Below, one piece after another: positions 1 through 7,957 of a DNA stretch of 64,000 nt. The notes below the pieces were generated by a model, which searched no databases, was not told the DNA's origin, and worked only from the letters and a program-made list of their open reading frames with translations. The position numbers and the translations under genes are program-made. The stretch is from positions 372,001 through 436,000 of the forward strand of contig NZ_AUDI01000001.1 of NCBI RefSeq assembly GCF_000425385.1, written 5' to 3'. This DNA is from Pseudoduganella violaceinigra DSM 15887 (GTDB taxonomy: Bacteria > Pseudomonadota > Gammaproteobacteria > Burkholderiales > Burkholderiaceae_D). Numbering within the stretch: position 1 is the stretch's first letter; each line of letters begins with the position of its first letter.

Positions 1-436
1 CCTGCATCTGCAGGCTGCCGTTGATGTTCACGCTGCCCAGGTTGCCGGTCACGGCGGCATTCGGGTCGTTCTGCACGCTCATTGATTCGAAGCCGAAATT
101 TGTGTAGCGCATTTGCGACGGCAGCGCGACGGCAATGTAGTCGCCGCTGCTGTCCGGGCGCGCTTGCACCTTGAGACCGACGGCGAACATGTCGACCGTG
201 CCGCGCACATTGCGCAGCACGATATAGCGCGGCTGGCCGCCGTCGTGGAAGCCGAGCGAGAGGCGGCTGTCGGTCACGGCGCCCACCAGCGTGGGGTCGT
301 TGACCACGACGTGGGCGGCGAAACTGATGCCGTCGCGTGCATTGACGCCCGACAGTTCCTGGTCGTCCAGGGGCGTGGGCGGCGCGGCCTGCAGCAAGGC
401 CGGCGCCAGCAGCAGCATGGAGGCGAGTCGCATCAT
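1..436 (-). CDS. Secreted DUF6160-like protein, 3' end outside the window
   Basis: The reading frame is open from an ATGATG start at 436/433 to the window edge, giving 145 residues with no stop. Residues 1-19 are a signal peptide. They are followed by the motif LDDQELSGVNARDGISF, which the three upstream genes share in variant form. The rest is beta-rich, Asn/Gly/Val-rich sequence typical of exported proteins of this type. The start overlaps the stop of the upstream gene by a few bases, so translation is probably coupled in a four-gene leftward operon. The function is unknown. I recall such proteins being called DUF6160 or FilA/FilF-like (putative pilus system), but could not confirm this. 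Confidence 0.75.
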   Translation of the reverse strand, partial: MMRLASMLLLAPALLQAAPPTPLDDQELSGVNARDGISFAAHVVVNDPTLVGAVTDSRLSLGFHDGGQPRYIVLRNVRGTVDMFAVGLKVQARPDSSGDYIAVALPSQMRYTNFGFESMSVQNDPNAAVTGNLGSVNINGSLQMQ

Positions 437-1302
437 TGGCGGAATTTGATGTCGAGATAGTTGATCTGGATATTGCCGATGCGCGCAGAGCCCAGGTCCA
501 CATTGCCGCTCGGCGCCGTGAAGCTGATCTTGCCGATTTCAATGCCGCCGCTGGCCGCCTGGCCGGTGCCGAACTGGGCGTCCGGCCAGCCGATGCCGAT
601 GTGCAGGCGCGGCCCGCTGGCGTCGGCCTGCGCATTGACCAGGGCTGGCTGGCGCGCCACGTCGGCGACCGCCCAAGGCTGGCCGGTCAAGTTGCCGTTG
701 TCGTCGGTGGCGCCAATGCGGATGTTATTCAACGCCAACTGTCCCGCCGTGTTGCCGCGGCCATTCGGGCGCAAGGCCCATTGGCCGATTTCCATGCGCA
801 GCGCCGCGCCCAGCGCCAGGCCGTCCTGCGTGCGCGGAGTGGAAAACTGCCAGCTGCCGCCGTACAGCGCCAGGTCGCTCACCACCACGGCGCCGCCAGC
901 GCGATCGATGCCGTCGGCGTTGACGCCGAAGTCATATGCCAACTGCCATTTCTGCTGGCCGCCCGCGTTCAGCGGCAGGCTGAATTGCGCGATATCGGCC
1001 AGGCCATTCGGGCTGCGCACGATATCGAAACGGTAGGGATCGGAAAACGGCAGCGCGCTGTCGCTGCGCGCGGCGCTGGGATTGGCGGCCCAGATGCTGG
1101 CGCCGTCAGGACGCGTATAGGTGACGCGCACATCGCCGTTCATGGCGAAGCCGCTCAGGTCGAAGCTGACGCCGTCGCCGCCGCGCACATCGGACAGCGC
1201 CTTGTCGCTCAGGGGGCGCAAGCCGCCGGCCACGGCGGGCGCCGCCACGCCCGCCAGGACGGCGCAGGCGGCCAGCATCAGGGAGCGCGGTGGGCGCCGC
1301 AT
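433..1302 (-). CDS. Secreted DUF6160-like protein
   Basis: This is a 289-residue exported protein. Residues 1-26 form a signal peptide with an Arg-rich n-region. Residues 31-44 carry LSDKALSDVRGGDG, the best double-glycine-like version of the motif shared in this operon. The remainder has repeated short beta-strand segments and no Cys, which fits an extracellular or periplasmic beta-rich protein. Its ATG overlaps the stop of the preceding gene (TGATG at 1300-1304), and its own stop overlaps the next start. No enzymatic motif is visible. Its role is inferred only from its place in the secreted-protein locus. Confidence 0.8.
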   Translation of the reverse strand: MRRPPRSLMLAACAVLAGVAAPAVAGGLRPLSDKALSDVRGGDGVSFDLSGFAMNGDVRVTYTRPDGASIWAANPSAARSDSALPFSDPYRFDIVRSPNGLADIAQFSLPLNAGGQQKWQLAYDFGVNADGIDRAGGAVVVSDLALYGGSWQFSTPRTQDGLALGAALRMEIGQWALRPNGRGNTAGQLALNNIRIGATDDNGNLTGQPWAVADVARQPALVNAQADASGPRLHIGIGWPDAQFGTGQAASGGIEIGKISFTAPSGNVDLGSARIGNIQINYLDIKFRQ

Positions 1303-2042
1303 CAGCGCACCGCCGGCAGGGCTGGTGCGACGGCCGGCAGCGCGGACAGCTTGTCGCGCCAGTTGAGCCAGACGCCCGACTGGGCGGCATCCGGCAATTG
1401 CGTGGTGCCGCTCGGCGCCTGGAACTGCACGCCCGTCTTCAGCACGGAAATCCAGAAATCACGGCTCGGCCCGGCGGCGTCGCCCGCGCGCACCCCGGCC
1501 AGCGCGGCGGCGCCGTCCCAGCGCTTGCCGCCGCCGGCATCGCTATGCGAATCGATCGTCACCGGCTGGCCGTTGGCATCCACGCCGTTCACCAGCAGCG
1601 AACCGGAAATGCTGTGCATTTTCAGGCCGACATCGCCCTTGATGCTGTCGAAGCCCATGCGCATGCCCACCACTTCGCGCGGCGTGGCCGCGTCGCCGGT
1701 GTTGCGGTACACGACTTCGAAATACGGATTGGTGATCGAGACTTTGCCGCCGTTCTGGCCGAACTGCAGCAGCCCCAGGTCAATATCGGCACCGCTGCCC
1801 TCGCGCGCGGGAAAGCGGTAATCGCCCAGGCGGATATGGCGCAGGCTGGCGTTCAGCTCGACGTCGGCATCGAGCGCGATGCGGGTGAAGTCGAAGCCGC
1901 CCAGCGTGCTGTTGCTGACCGCCAGCAGCCCCTGCCCGCGTGTGCGCGACAGGTCGTCGTCGCTCATGGGACGCAGCTGGGCGCCGGCCGGCGCGCAGAA
2001 AAAGGCGGCCGCGAGCGCGGCCGCAAAGAGACGGGATTCCAT
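1302..2042 (-). CDS. Secreted DUF6160-like protein
   Basis: The product is 246 residues when started at the ATG that begins MESRLFAAALAAAFF; an in-frame extension to 2072 lacks signal-peptide character. The signal peptide spans about 1-21, with cleavage near AGAQ. The shared motif follows as MSDDDLSRTRGQG at residues 26-38. The protein lacks enzyme motifs and looks like a structural or surface-exposed beta-rich polypeptide. It is the second gene of the leftward operon, 46 bp downstream of the 170-residue paralogue and overlapping the 289-residue one. Confidence 0.78.
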   Translation of the reverse strand: MESRLFAAALAAAFFCAPAGAQLRPMSDDDLSRTRGQGLLAVSNSTLGGFDFTRIALDADVELNASLRHIRLGDYRFPAREGSGADIDLGLLQFGQNGGKVSITNPYFEVVYRNTGDAATPREVVGMRMGFDSIKGDVGLKMHSISGSLLVNGVDANGQPVTIDSHSDAGGGKRWDGAAALAGVRAGDAAGPSRDFWISVLKTGVQFQAPSGTTQLPDAAQSGVWLNWRDKLSALPAVAPALPAVR

Positions 2043-2088
2043 CCTCAACGATGTCGCAATGCGGCCGCTCACGCGGCCGCAACGCGTA

Positions 2089-2601
2089 TCAGTGTGCCCA
2101 GATCCACACGGTGGTGCCGCGCAGGTCCAGCTGGTTGATCGCCATCGAGCCGTAGGATTTGTCGCTGTTGCCCATCTTGATGGCGTCCACCGAGATGTTC
2201 AGCAGTTTGCCGGCAGCCACTTGCACGTCGGCCGGGATGGCGATCTGCACCACGTCGCCGCCGGTGACCGGGTTGTACAGGGAGCCAGGATTGGTCACGC
2301 CCGCTGCGCCGGCCGCTTGCAGGAAGGAGTTTTTCGACAGGATGTCGATGGTGGCAGCAACCAGGCCGTTGACCTTGATGCCGTTGAAGCTCACCGAACC
2401 GCCGCCCAGGCCGTTGGCATCGACTGCGTCCGTATCGGTGTAGACGAAGGAACCGATATTGACGTTCAGGTTGGCGCCGATCGACACGCCATCCTGGCCG
2501 GTAACGGCGCTCAGTTCTGCGTCTTTGATCGGGGTCATGGCGGATGCGGACAGGGCCAGGGTGGACAGGGCGATCGCTACAGCGGTGGTAATGCGTTTCA
2601 T
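2089..2601 (-). CDS. Small secreted DUF6160 (FilA-like) protein, first gene of the leftward operon
   Basis: This 170-residue protein starts at 2601 behind a good Shine-Dalgarno (GGAGA, 9 nt spacing); the much longer open frame to 3507 runs through the intergenic region and is an artefact. Residues 1-21 are a classic signal peptide (MKRITTAVAIALSTLALSAS). Residues 25-38 are IKDAELSAVTGQDG, the family motif. Gly/Asn/Val-rich beta sequence follows, with no Cys. Proteins of this look are, from memory, DUF6160 or FilA-like. Inference: it is the major exported product of the locus and a possible substrate of the C39 peptidase encoded divergently at 3043. Confidence 0.82.
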   Translation of the reverse strand: MKRITTAVAIALSTLALSASAMTPIKDAELSAVTGQDGVSIGANLNVNIGSFVYTDTDAVDANGLGGGSVSFNGIKVNGLVAATIDILSKNSFLQAAGAAGVTNPGSLYNPVTGGDVVQIAIPADVQVAAGKLLNISVDAIKMGNSDKSYGSMAINQLDLRGTTVWIWAH

Positions 2602-2680
2602 AGCTTGTATCTCCGTTCGAATATGGTGGGTACTGCGCCTGTGCGCCCCCTTGCCGGCAGCCAAGCCTGGTGGGCCCGGT

Positions 2681-2695
2681 ACAGCGGAGCGCTGT
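2681..2695. promoter_or_regulatory. Perfect dyad ACAGCG-N3-CGCTGT
   Basis: This 6+3+6 inverted repeat lies 80 bp upstream of the start at 2601. It is a candidate protein-binding site, and the AraC regulator encoded in the rightward operon is an obvious candidate ligand (inference). Confidence 0.45.
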
Positions 2696-2698
2696 CTT

Positions 2699-2715
2699 AA
2701 TATTGTCGCAATATT
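2699..2715. promoter_or_regulatory. Perfect dyad AATATTG-N3-CAATATT
   Basis: This 7+3+7 inverted repeat follows the previous dyad after 3 bp, in the AT-rich core of the divergent promoter region. It could be an operator or part of a promoter. Confidence 0.45.
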
Positions 2716-2937
2716 AATTAAATTCATGATAGGTTCGGCCGCCGCGCAGGGTCTAGCACTTCGCATTGACCGCGCAAGCCAAACGCTTGGCCTGGCGAGC
2801 CAGCCAGAGGAAGAGCGCCGTTCGCCGCATGTTGCTTGCAATAGCATAAGTTTTCGCGCGCCAAGTAGAGGTGTGCCTCTAATTTTTTTGCATCCTGGCG
2901 CGCGCGAAACGTGCGTAAATAAATAACAAAAGAGCAA

Positions 2938-2953
2938 GGACGAACGTTCGTCC
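2938..2953. promoter_or_regulatory. 16-bp perfect palindrome upstream of the rightward operon
   Basis: GGACGAACGTTCGTCC is perfectly self-complementary and lies 21 bp before the first possible start at 2975. This is a typical operator position. The binding protein is unknown. Confidence 0.5.
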
Positions 2954-2974
2954 ACATTACAAATCGGAGACGCC

Positions 2975-3049
2975 ATGGGTGCAGGATTCGACGCGCGCGC
3001 GACGCGCAAGGGCAGCGCTTTCCCCGCCATCTGGAGGGCGCCATGCTGA
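2975..3049 (+). CDS. Possible 24-codon leader ORF
   Basis: An ATG at 2975 with a good Shine-Dalgarno (GGAGA, about 6 nt spacing) opens a 24-codon frame. Its TGA lies inside the first codons of the peptidase gene, whose start is 3043. This arrangement suits translational coupling. The peptide (Arg/Ala-rich, ending in Cys) resembles nothing I know, and chance cannot be excluded. Confidence 0.35.
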   Translation: MGAGFDARATRKGSAFPAIWRAPC

Positions 3050-3810
3050 TGCTGTTGATGGGGGTGCTGGCCGCCCTGATCGGCGGTTCCGCCGCCCTCT
3101 CGCGCAACGAGGTGCAGGAGCGTCCCAAGGGCCAGTTCGAGATGCCGCAAACCATGCTCGGCGGCGGCGCCTACTCGCAGTCGGTCAGCATGGAGCCCTA
3201 CGCCGAACTCAAATACCGCCACATCGTGCGCCAGGCCTTCGACTACAGCTGCGGCTCGGCGGCCCTGGTCACCATCCTCAAATTCCACCTCGGCCTCGAC
3301 GTCACCGAGCAGCAGGCCATGGAAGGCATGCTGGAAAAGGGCGAGAAGGAAAAGATCATCGAGCGCCGCGGCTTCTCGCTGCTGGACATGAAGCGCTACG
3401 CCGCCTCCCTCAACGTACCGGCCGCCGGCTACAAGGCCGAAGTGAAGGACTTGCTGACGCTGGACGAACCGGCCATCGTGCCGATCGACTACGGCGGCGC
3501 CAAGCACTTCGTGGTGCTGCGCGGCGTGCGCGGCGGGGTGGTCTTCATCGCCGATCCTTCGGCCGGCAACCTGGCCTTCTCGCTGCAGGAGTTCGCCACG
3601 CTGTGGGACAAGAACACCCTATTCATCCTGTCCGCGCCCGCCGGACAGAAAGCGCCGGCACAACTGGCGCTGAATGACCAGGAGCTGGGCGTGGTCGACA
3701 TGGACCGCGTCACCAACCGTGGCCAGCTGGATCCCTTCAACAACACCACGCAGCTGCTCGAACGTGCCGTCAATTCGGGTGCGGCACGCACGTGGATGCA
3801 CCGTCAATAA
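3043..3810 (+). CDS. C39 family cysteine peptidase (FilB-like)
   Basis: This 255-residue protein has one N-terminal hydrophobic segment (residues 1-20, signal peptide or anchor) and a single C39 domain at about 58-195. The C39 catalytic set is complete: Gln64 and Cys70 (QAFDYSCG, with the family's Q-x5-C spacing), His155 (KHFVVL) and Asp171 (ADPSAGN). C39 domains cut after double-glycine-type leaders, and here the domain is free-standing and exported rather than fused to an ABC transporter. The start has a strong Shine-Dalgarno (GGAGG). It heads the rightward operon opposite four proteins with LSxVxGQ-type motifs, which are plausible substrates (inference). It recalls the Acinetobacter FilB annotation. 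Confidence 0.85.
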   Translation: MLMLLMGVLAALIGGSAALSRNEVQERPKGQFEMPQTMLGGGAYSQSVSMEPYAELKYRHIVRQAFDYSCGSAALVTILKFHLGLDVTEQQAMEGMLEKGEKEKIIERRGFSLLDMKRYAASLNVPAAGYKAEVKDLLTLDEPAIVPIDYGGAKHFVVLRGVRGGVVFIADPSAGNLAFSLQEFATLWDKNTLFILSAPAGQKAPAQLALNDQELGVVDMDRVTNRGQLDPFNNTTQLLERAVNSGAARTWMHRQ

Positions 3811-3820
3811 GGAAATGCGA

Positions 3821-4816
3821 ATGAAATATCAGTACCTGCCATTCTTGCTTGCCACCGCCATGCTGGTGCACTCCACCGCCGGCGCACAGGAAAGCACGGC
3901 AGCCGCAGCACGCGATGCGCTGGCAAAGAAAGAAGGCGAAGGCGACCAGAGCGCCTTGCTGAAGGAAACCCTGACTGCAGTCGACAAGCAGTACTCCCTG
4001 ATCCGCAAAGGAAAATCGCAGTTCACCTATGACCTGAACTACAGCTACATCGGCCAGGAAAAAATCGTCACCGATATCGCGGCCGACGGCCTGACCCTGT
4101 TCGAAATCGAAAACGTCTCGGCCCACATCGTCACCAACACCCTGTCCACCGACTACGGCGTGTGGGACAACCTGACCGCCAACGTCACCCTGCCCGTGAT
4201 CGGCAAGTACGCCGAAGCCAAAGGCGGCAGCAATACCTCGTTCTCGCTGGGCGACATCACGGTCGGCGCGCGCTACCAGCCGTGGGAAGCGCGCCGCGAC
4301 AGCGCCAACGTCACCGCCACCACCAACCTGCGCCTGCCCACCGGCCGCAGCCCGTTCAAGATCATCGCCGGCAGCGGCGAAGCCACCGGCAGCGGCGTGG
4401 CGGCCCTGTCGGCCGGCCTGAACGTGAACCGCATCGTCGATCCGGTGGCGCTGTTCGGCTCCGTGTCGCTGACCGCCAGCGCCCCGGCCACCGGTCTGCA
4501 CCAGGTCAACGGCACGCGCGTGCTCAACCGCGTGGCGCCCGGTACCCAGTTCGGCTTCGGCATGGGCTTCGCGTACGCGCTCTCGTATGGCATTTCCACC
4601 ACAATGTCCTTCCAGGGCGCGATCGCGCAGGGCGCCAAGTTGCGTTTTGCCGACGGTTTGAACGTGCGCACCAGCACCCAGACGTCGGCCATCCTGAACT
4701 TCGGCATGGGCTACCGCGTGTCGCCGAAAAACACGGTGAATATGTCGGTCGGCATCGGCCTCACCGCGGACTCGCCGAACTTCTCGGTGGGCTTGAACCT
4801 GCCGCTGGCGTTCTGA
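3821..4816 (+). CDS. Outer-membrane beta-barrel protein, FilC-like or phenol-MetA type
   Basis: This 331-residue protein has a signal peptide at 1-23 (cleavage near AGAQ). A short Ala/Lys/Glu-rich segment follows, then about 270 residues of alternating amphipathic strands ending in Phe (PLAF), the usual C-terminal signal of outer-membrane barrels. A start at 3821 fits the AAGGA Shine-Dalgarno better than the in-frame ATG at 3815. It lies 10 bp after the peptidase gene. No enzyme motif is seen. The strand pattern resembles the transporter/MetA-pathway barrel family; substrate unknown. Confidence 0.7.
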   Translation: MKYQYLPFLLATAMLVHSTAGAQESTAAAARDALAKKEGEGDQSALLKETLTAVDKQYSLIRKGKSQFTYDLNYSYIGQEKIVTDIAADGLTLFEIENVSAHIVTNTLSTDYGVWDNLTANVTLPVIGKYAEAKGGSNTSFSLGDITVGARYQPWEARRDSANVTATTNLRLPTGRSPFKIIAGSGEATGSGVAALSAGLNVNRIVDPVALFGSVSLTASAPATGLHQVNGTRVLNRVAPGTQFGFGMGFAYALSYGISTTMSFQGAIAQGAKLRFADGLNVRTSTQTSAILNFGMGYRVSPKNTVNMSVGIGLTADSPNFSVGLNLPLAF

Positions 4817-4826
4817 CCAGGCAGCG

Positions 4827-6428
4827 ATGCGCGCCCCGCTCCGCCTGGCGGCATGTGCCGCCGCGCTTCACTACGTTCTGCCCGCGCATGCCGCGCTGGT
4901 GGAAAACCTGACCACCAGCGTGGTGGCCATGTCGCTCGGCAATGCCGTGACGGCCGACCCGCCCGGCATCGACTCGGTGCACTTCAACCCCGCCGGGCTG
5001 GCGCGCCTGGCAGGCGACCTGACGCAGCACACCGCCTTCGGCGCCTCGATCCGCGCGCGCGCCAGCTTCACGCGCCCGGAAGGATTCGATATCGGCGGCT
5101 GGAAGGACGACCCGATCAGCGGCACCAGCACGGGGCCGATGCGCCAGGCCATGTACGTGCCGACCTACGGCATGCCGGGCTGGCGCCTGCCGGGCGTGGT
5201 GGTGCCGACCCTGGGCTTCGCCTGGCACCATCCCGATTCGAAATGGACCTTCGCCACCAATAGCTATATGGCGCAGGCGATCAGCCTTGACCGCACCACC
5301 GACCCGGACGATCCGGGCCGCTTCGACGGCCGCCAGATCCAGCTGCAAAGGCTGGTGTATGCCTCGCCGGCCGTCGGCTACAAGTATTCGGACACGCTGC
5401 GCTTCGGCGCCGCCGTGCCGATCGCGCACTCGGCCTTCGTGGTCGATACGCAGATGCGCTTCCCCAACCAGCTGCTGGGCATTTTCGGCAAACTGCAGCA
5501 GGGCTGGTGCCCGGAAGAAGGCGGCAACATCATCGACACCTTCGGCTTCGGCCTGTGCGGCGGCGGCAAGGAAGGCATGGTCAATCCGTTCAAGACAGCC
5601 GCTGCGATGCGGCTGGAGATGACGGCGCCGATCGACCCGACCCTGAACCTGGGCGTGCTGTGGGAGCCTGCGCCCTGGTTCGCCCTGGGCGCCGTCTACC
5701 AGGGCGGATCGAAGACGCGCTACACCGGCACATACGAATTCGACACCCAGCCGATGCTGCGCAACTTCGTGCGGGGCTTGAATTCCAGCCTGTTCGGCCC
5801 CGTGGCCGGCGCCATCCTGGGCCTGCCACAGGCGATTCCCGAGGTCCAGCGGGGCAATATGTCGGCCACCATCCCCTTCCCTTCGCACTGGCAGCTCGGG
5901 CTAAAGTTCAAACCGCTGCGCTACCTGCAGCTGAATGTCGATGCCAGCTATGCGCGCTGGAGCGACTGGAACCAGCTGGTGTTCGAATTCGACCAGAGCA
6001 TCAAGCTGCTGGAAGTGGCGCGCCTGTACGGCATTCCCGACTCCACCAAATTGAAGATCCCGCGCGGCTACAAAAGCGTACTGAATATGGGCTACGGCCT
6101 GCAGCTGTTTCCGTTTGAAGGGCTGGCGCTGCGCCTTGGCTACGAGCCGCGCAAGTCGTCCGTCCCGCTCAACAAGATCGACCTGATCGCACCGCTGCCG
6201 GACACCAAGCTGTATAGCGTGGGGCTGAACTGGCGTCTCAGCAAGAGCTATGAGCTGAACCTGGCCGCATCCTACATGAAGGGCAAGTTCGACGCGCCGG
6301 CCGAAACGTCGGACAACATGAACAGCAGCAAATTCCTCAACATCATTTACAACCCATATGCCGGCCACGATGTGGCGGGCGATATCAAAGTCCGGTATTT
6401 CGGATTCAGTCTTGTGGAACACTTTTAG
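4827..6428 (+). CDS. OmpP1/FadL/TodX family outer-membrane protein
   Basis: This 533-residue protein begins with a signal peptide (about 1-22). The family hallmark NPAGLARL follows at about 50-57, where N-terminal FadL plug segments place NPAG. Many amphipathic strands follow, ending VEHF with a terminal Phe. FadL-type barrels carry hydrophobic molecules across the outer membrane. The Cys pair near residues 229-241 (WCPEE and GLCGG) may form a disulfide in an extracellular loop. It lies 10 bp after the previous barrel gene, in the same operon. The substrate cannot be told. Confidence 0.82.
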   Translation: MRAPLRLAACAAALHYVLPAHAALVENLTTSVVAMSLGNAVTADPPGIDSVHFNPAGLARLAGDLTQHTAFGASIRARASFTRPEGFDIGGWKDDPISGTSTGPMRQAMYVPTYGMPGWRLPGVVVPTLGFAWHHPDSKWTFATNSYMAQAISLDRTTDPDDPGRFDGRQIQLQRLVYASPAVGYKYSDTLRFGAAVPIAHSAFVVDTQMRFPNQLLGIFGKLQQGWCPEEGGNIIDTFGFGLCGGGKEGMVNPFKTAAAMRLEMTAPIDPTLNLGVLWEPAPWFALGAVYQGGSKTRYTGTYEFDTQPMLRNFVRGLNSSLFGPVAGAILGLPQAIPEVQRGNMSATIPFPSHWQLGLKFKPLRYLQLNVDASYARWSDWNQLVFEFDQSIKLLEVARLYGIPDSTKLKIPRGYKSVLNMGYGLQLFPFEGLALRLGYEPRKSSVPLNKIDLIAPLPDTKLYSVGLNWRLSKSYELNLAASYMKGKFDAPAETSDNMNSSKFLNIIYNPYAGHDVAGDIKVRYFGFSLVEHF

Positions 6429-6439
6429 GAGGATATGGG

Positions 6440-6979
6440 ATGAAAAGACTCGCGACGATGTTCACCATCCTGGCCATCGGAGGCTCGGTGCAGGCGGCAC
6501 CGGCTCCGGTTCCAGCCGCCAAGCAGGAACTGGTCAACCGCGTGCTGCAGCTGTGGCACCCTGAAACCATCGGCGAATCGATGCTGCAACAACCCGTGGG
6601 CGACGCGGTGCAGCAGGCGCGCGTCGTACTGCAGGGACGCGCGGCGCCCGAGAAGCGCGATGCCGCCCTCAAGGACATCATGGGCGACGCCCGCCAGTTC
6701 ATGGATGCCAACCGCCCGGTAGCGCAAGCCAGCGCGCAAAAGGTGATGGGGACCACGGTGGCGCCGATCCTGGCCGAGCGCTTCACGGAAGAGGAGCTGC
6801 GCCAGATCATCGCCATCCTGGAATCGCCGGTGAAGAAAAAATTCGAAGCCATGGTGCCGGAGATGCAAAAGAAGCTGGGCGAAGGCGTGGCCGCCGATAC
6901 CCGCTCGGTGATCGATCCCAAGCTGCAGGAACTGCAGCAGCGCATCGGCATGCGCCTGCGTAGCGCGGTGACGCCCTGA
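6440..6979 (+). CDS. DUF2059 domain-containing exported protein
   Basis: This 179-residue protein has a signal peptide (1-19) and one helical DUF2059-type domain. The core at about 105-140 (LAERFTEEELRQIIAILES, then PVKKKFEAM) is the family's usual signature. The start has a strong Shine-Dalgarno (AGGAGG). DUF2059 proteins are small, helical and periplasmic, with no agreed function. It lies 11 bp downstream of the FadL-type gene and 15 bp before the AraC gene. Confidence 0.85.
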   Translation: MKRLATMFTILAIGGSVQAAPAPVPAAKQELVNRVLQLWHPETIGESMLQQPVGDAVQQARVVLQGRAAPEKRDAALKDIMGDARQFMDANRPVAQASAQKVMGTTVAPILAERFTEEELRQIIAILESPVKKKFEAMVPEMQKKLGEGVAADTRSVIDPKLQELQQRIGMRLRSAVTP

Positions 6980-6994
6980 GCGGGAGCACAGGCC

Positions 6995-7957
6995 ATGAGC
7001 TATTCTTCAGCTCTTCACCTGGTGCGCGGTGTGAAATCGCGCCTCTCGCATTCCGGCGTCGAAGCGGAAGCGCTGTTCCAGCAGGCCGGCCTGAACGAGG
7101 GCGACGGCCTGGCCTGCGACGCACTGACGCTGTCGGATAGACTCAGCCACCTGTGGGAGCTGGTGGTTGAAAAATCGGGCGATCCCCTGATCGGCCTGAA
7201 GGTATCCACCCCGCACCGCCTGGGCTGGCTGGGCGTGATGGGGCATATCATGCTGATGTCGCCCACCGTACAGTGCACGATCGAGCGCTGCCACGGCCAT
7301 TCCAAGGTGGGCATCGTGCTGCCCGGCATGCACCGCGTGGTGCCGCGCCAGCGCTACGACTTTGTCTGGTGCGTGCTGCTGCGCACTTTGCGCTGCGCAT
7401 CCGGACGCGACGACGCGGTGCCGGTGATGGTGGAATACGCCTTCCCCGAGCCGGCCAATGCGGCCTTCTTCGAGCATACCTTCGGCTGCCCGGTGCATTT
7501 CAACCGGCCGCATAACGTGATGGAGTTTTCCGACACCGATATGGTGGCGGCACTGCCAAACGGCGGCGTGCCGCAGCCCGGCGACGGGCAGCCGATGCTG
7601 GCCCGGCTGGCCCAAGCCCAGCCGCCGGCGTTCACGGCGCGGGTACAGGAAATCCTCGCTGCGCTGCTGCCGAAAGGGCCGCCGCACCGCGATGCCGTGG
7701 CCGGCCTGCTGGCCATGAGCGAGCGCACCTTGCAGCGCCGCCTGGCCGAGGAAGGCACCAGCTTTTCCACCCTGGTGGACGACACCCGGCGTGCACTGGC
7801 GCGCCAGTCGCTCGAAGCGGGCGAGCTGTCGCTCAAGATGCTCAGCTTCCAGCTCGGCTTTTCCGAACCGAGCGCGTTCTACCGGGCCTGCAAGCGCTGG
7901 TTCGGCATGACGCCGTCCGACCTGGCCAACCACGGAGAAAAACATGGCATGGTATAG
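6995..7957 (+). CDS. AraC family regulator with Arabinose_bd-type N-terminus
   Basis: This is a 320-residue protein. Residues 15-190 match the N-terminal ligand-binding domain of the OruR/ArgR-like AraC subgroup (LIGLKVSTPHRLGWLGVMGH region). Residues 235-312 hold two helix-turn-helix units (MSERTLQRRLAEEG and LSFQLGFSEPSAFYRACKRW) ending in the typical GMTPSDL. It sits inside the operon, overlapping the next gene by 14 bp, so it is likely co-made with its targets. The dyads at 2681-2715 are candidate binding sites (inference). Confidence 0.9.
   Translation: MSYSSALHLVRGVKSRLSHSGVEAEALFQQAGLNEGDGLACDALTLSDRLSHLWELVVEKSGDPLIGLKVSTPHRLGWLGVMGHIMLMSPTVQCTIERCHGHSKVGIVLPGMHRVVPRQRYDFVWCVLLRTLRCASGRDDAVPVMVEYAFPEPANAAFFEHTFGCPVHFNRPHNVMEFSDTDMVAALPNGGVPQPGDGQPMLARLAQAQPPAFTARVQEILAALLPKGPPHRDAVAGLLAMSERTLQRRLAEEGTSFSTLVDDTRRALARQSLEAGELSLKMLSFQLGFSEPSAFYRACKRWFGMTPSDLANHGEKHGMV

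Larger units (their letters stand above)
2602..2974. promoter_or_regulatory. Divergent promoter region of the secreted-protein locus
   Basis: This gap of about 370 bp separates the leftward and rightward operons and is AT-richer than its flanks around 2699-2730 and 2870-2930. It contains three dyads, listed separately, and weaker stem-loops at about 2770-2800. No gene is apparent. Both operons must be transcribed from here. Confidence 0.7.

Noticed and set aside
436..1821. 461-codon rightward frame
   Set aside because: It is antisense to two clear secreted-protein genes, lacks a signal or family pattern and reflects high-GC third-position bias.
2602..3507. N-terminal extension of the 170-residue secreted protein to 3507
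   Set aside because: It would cross the divergent promoter region and the peptidase gene; the signal peptide and Shine-Dalgarno at 2601 fix the start.
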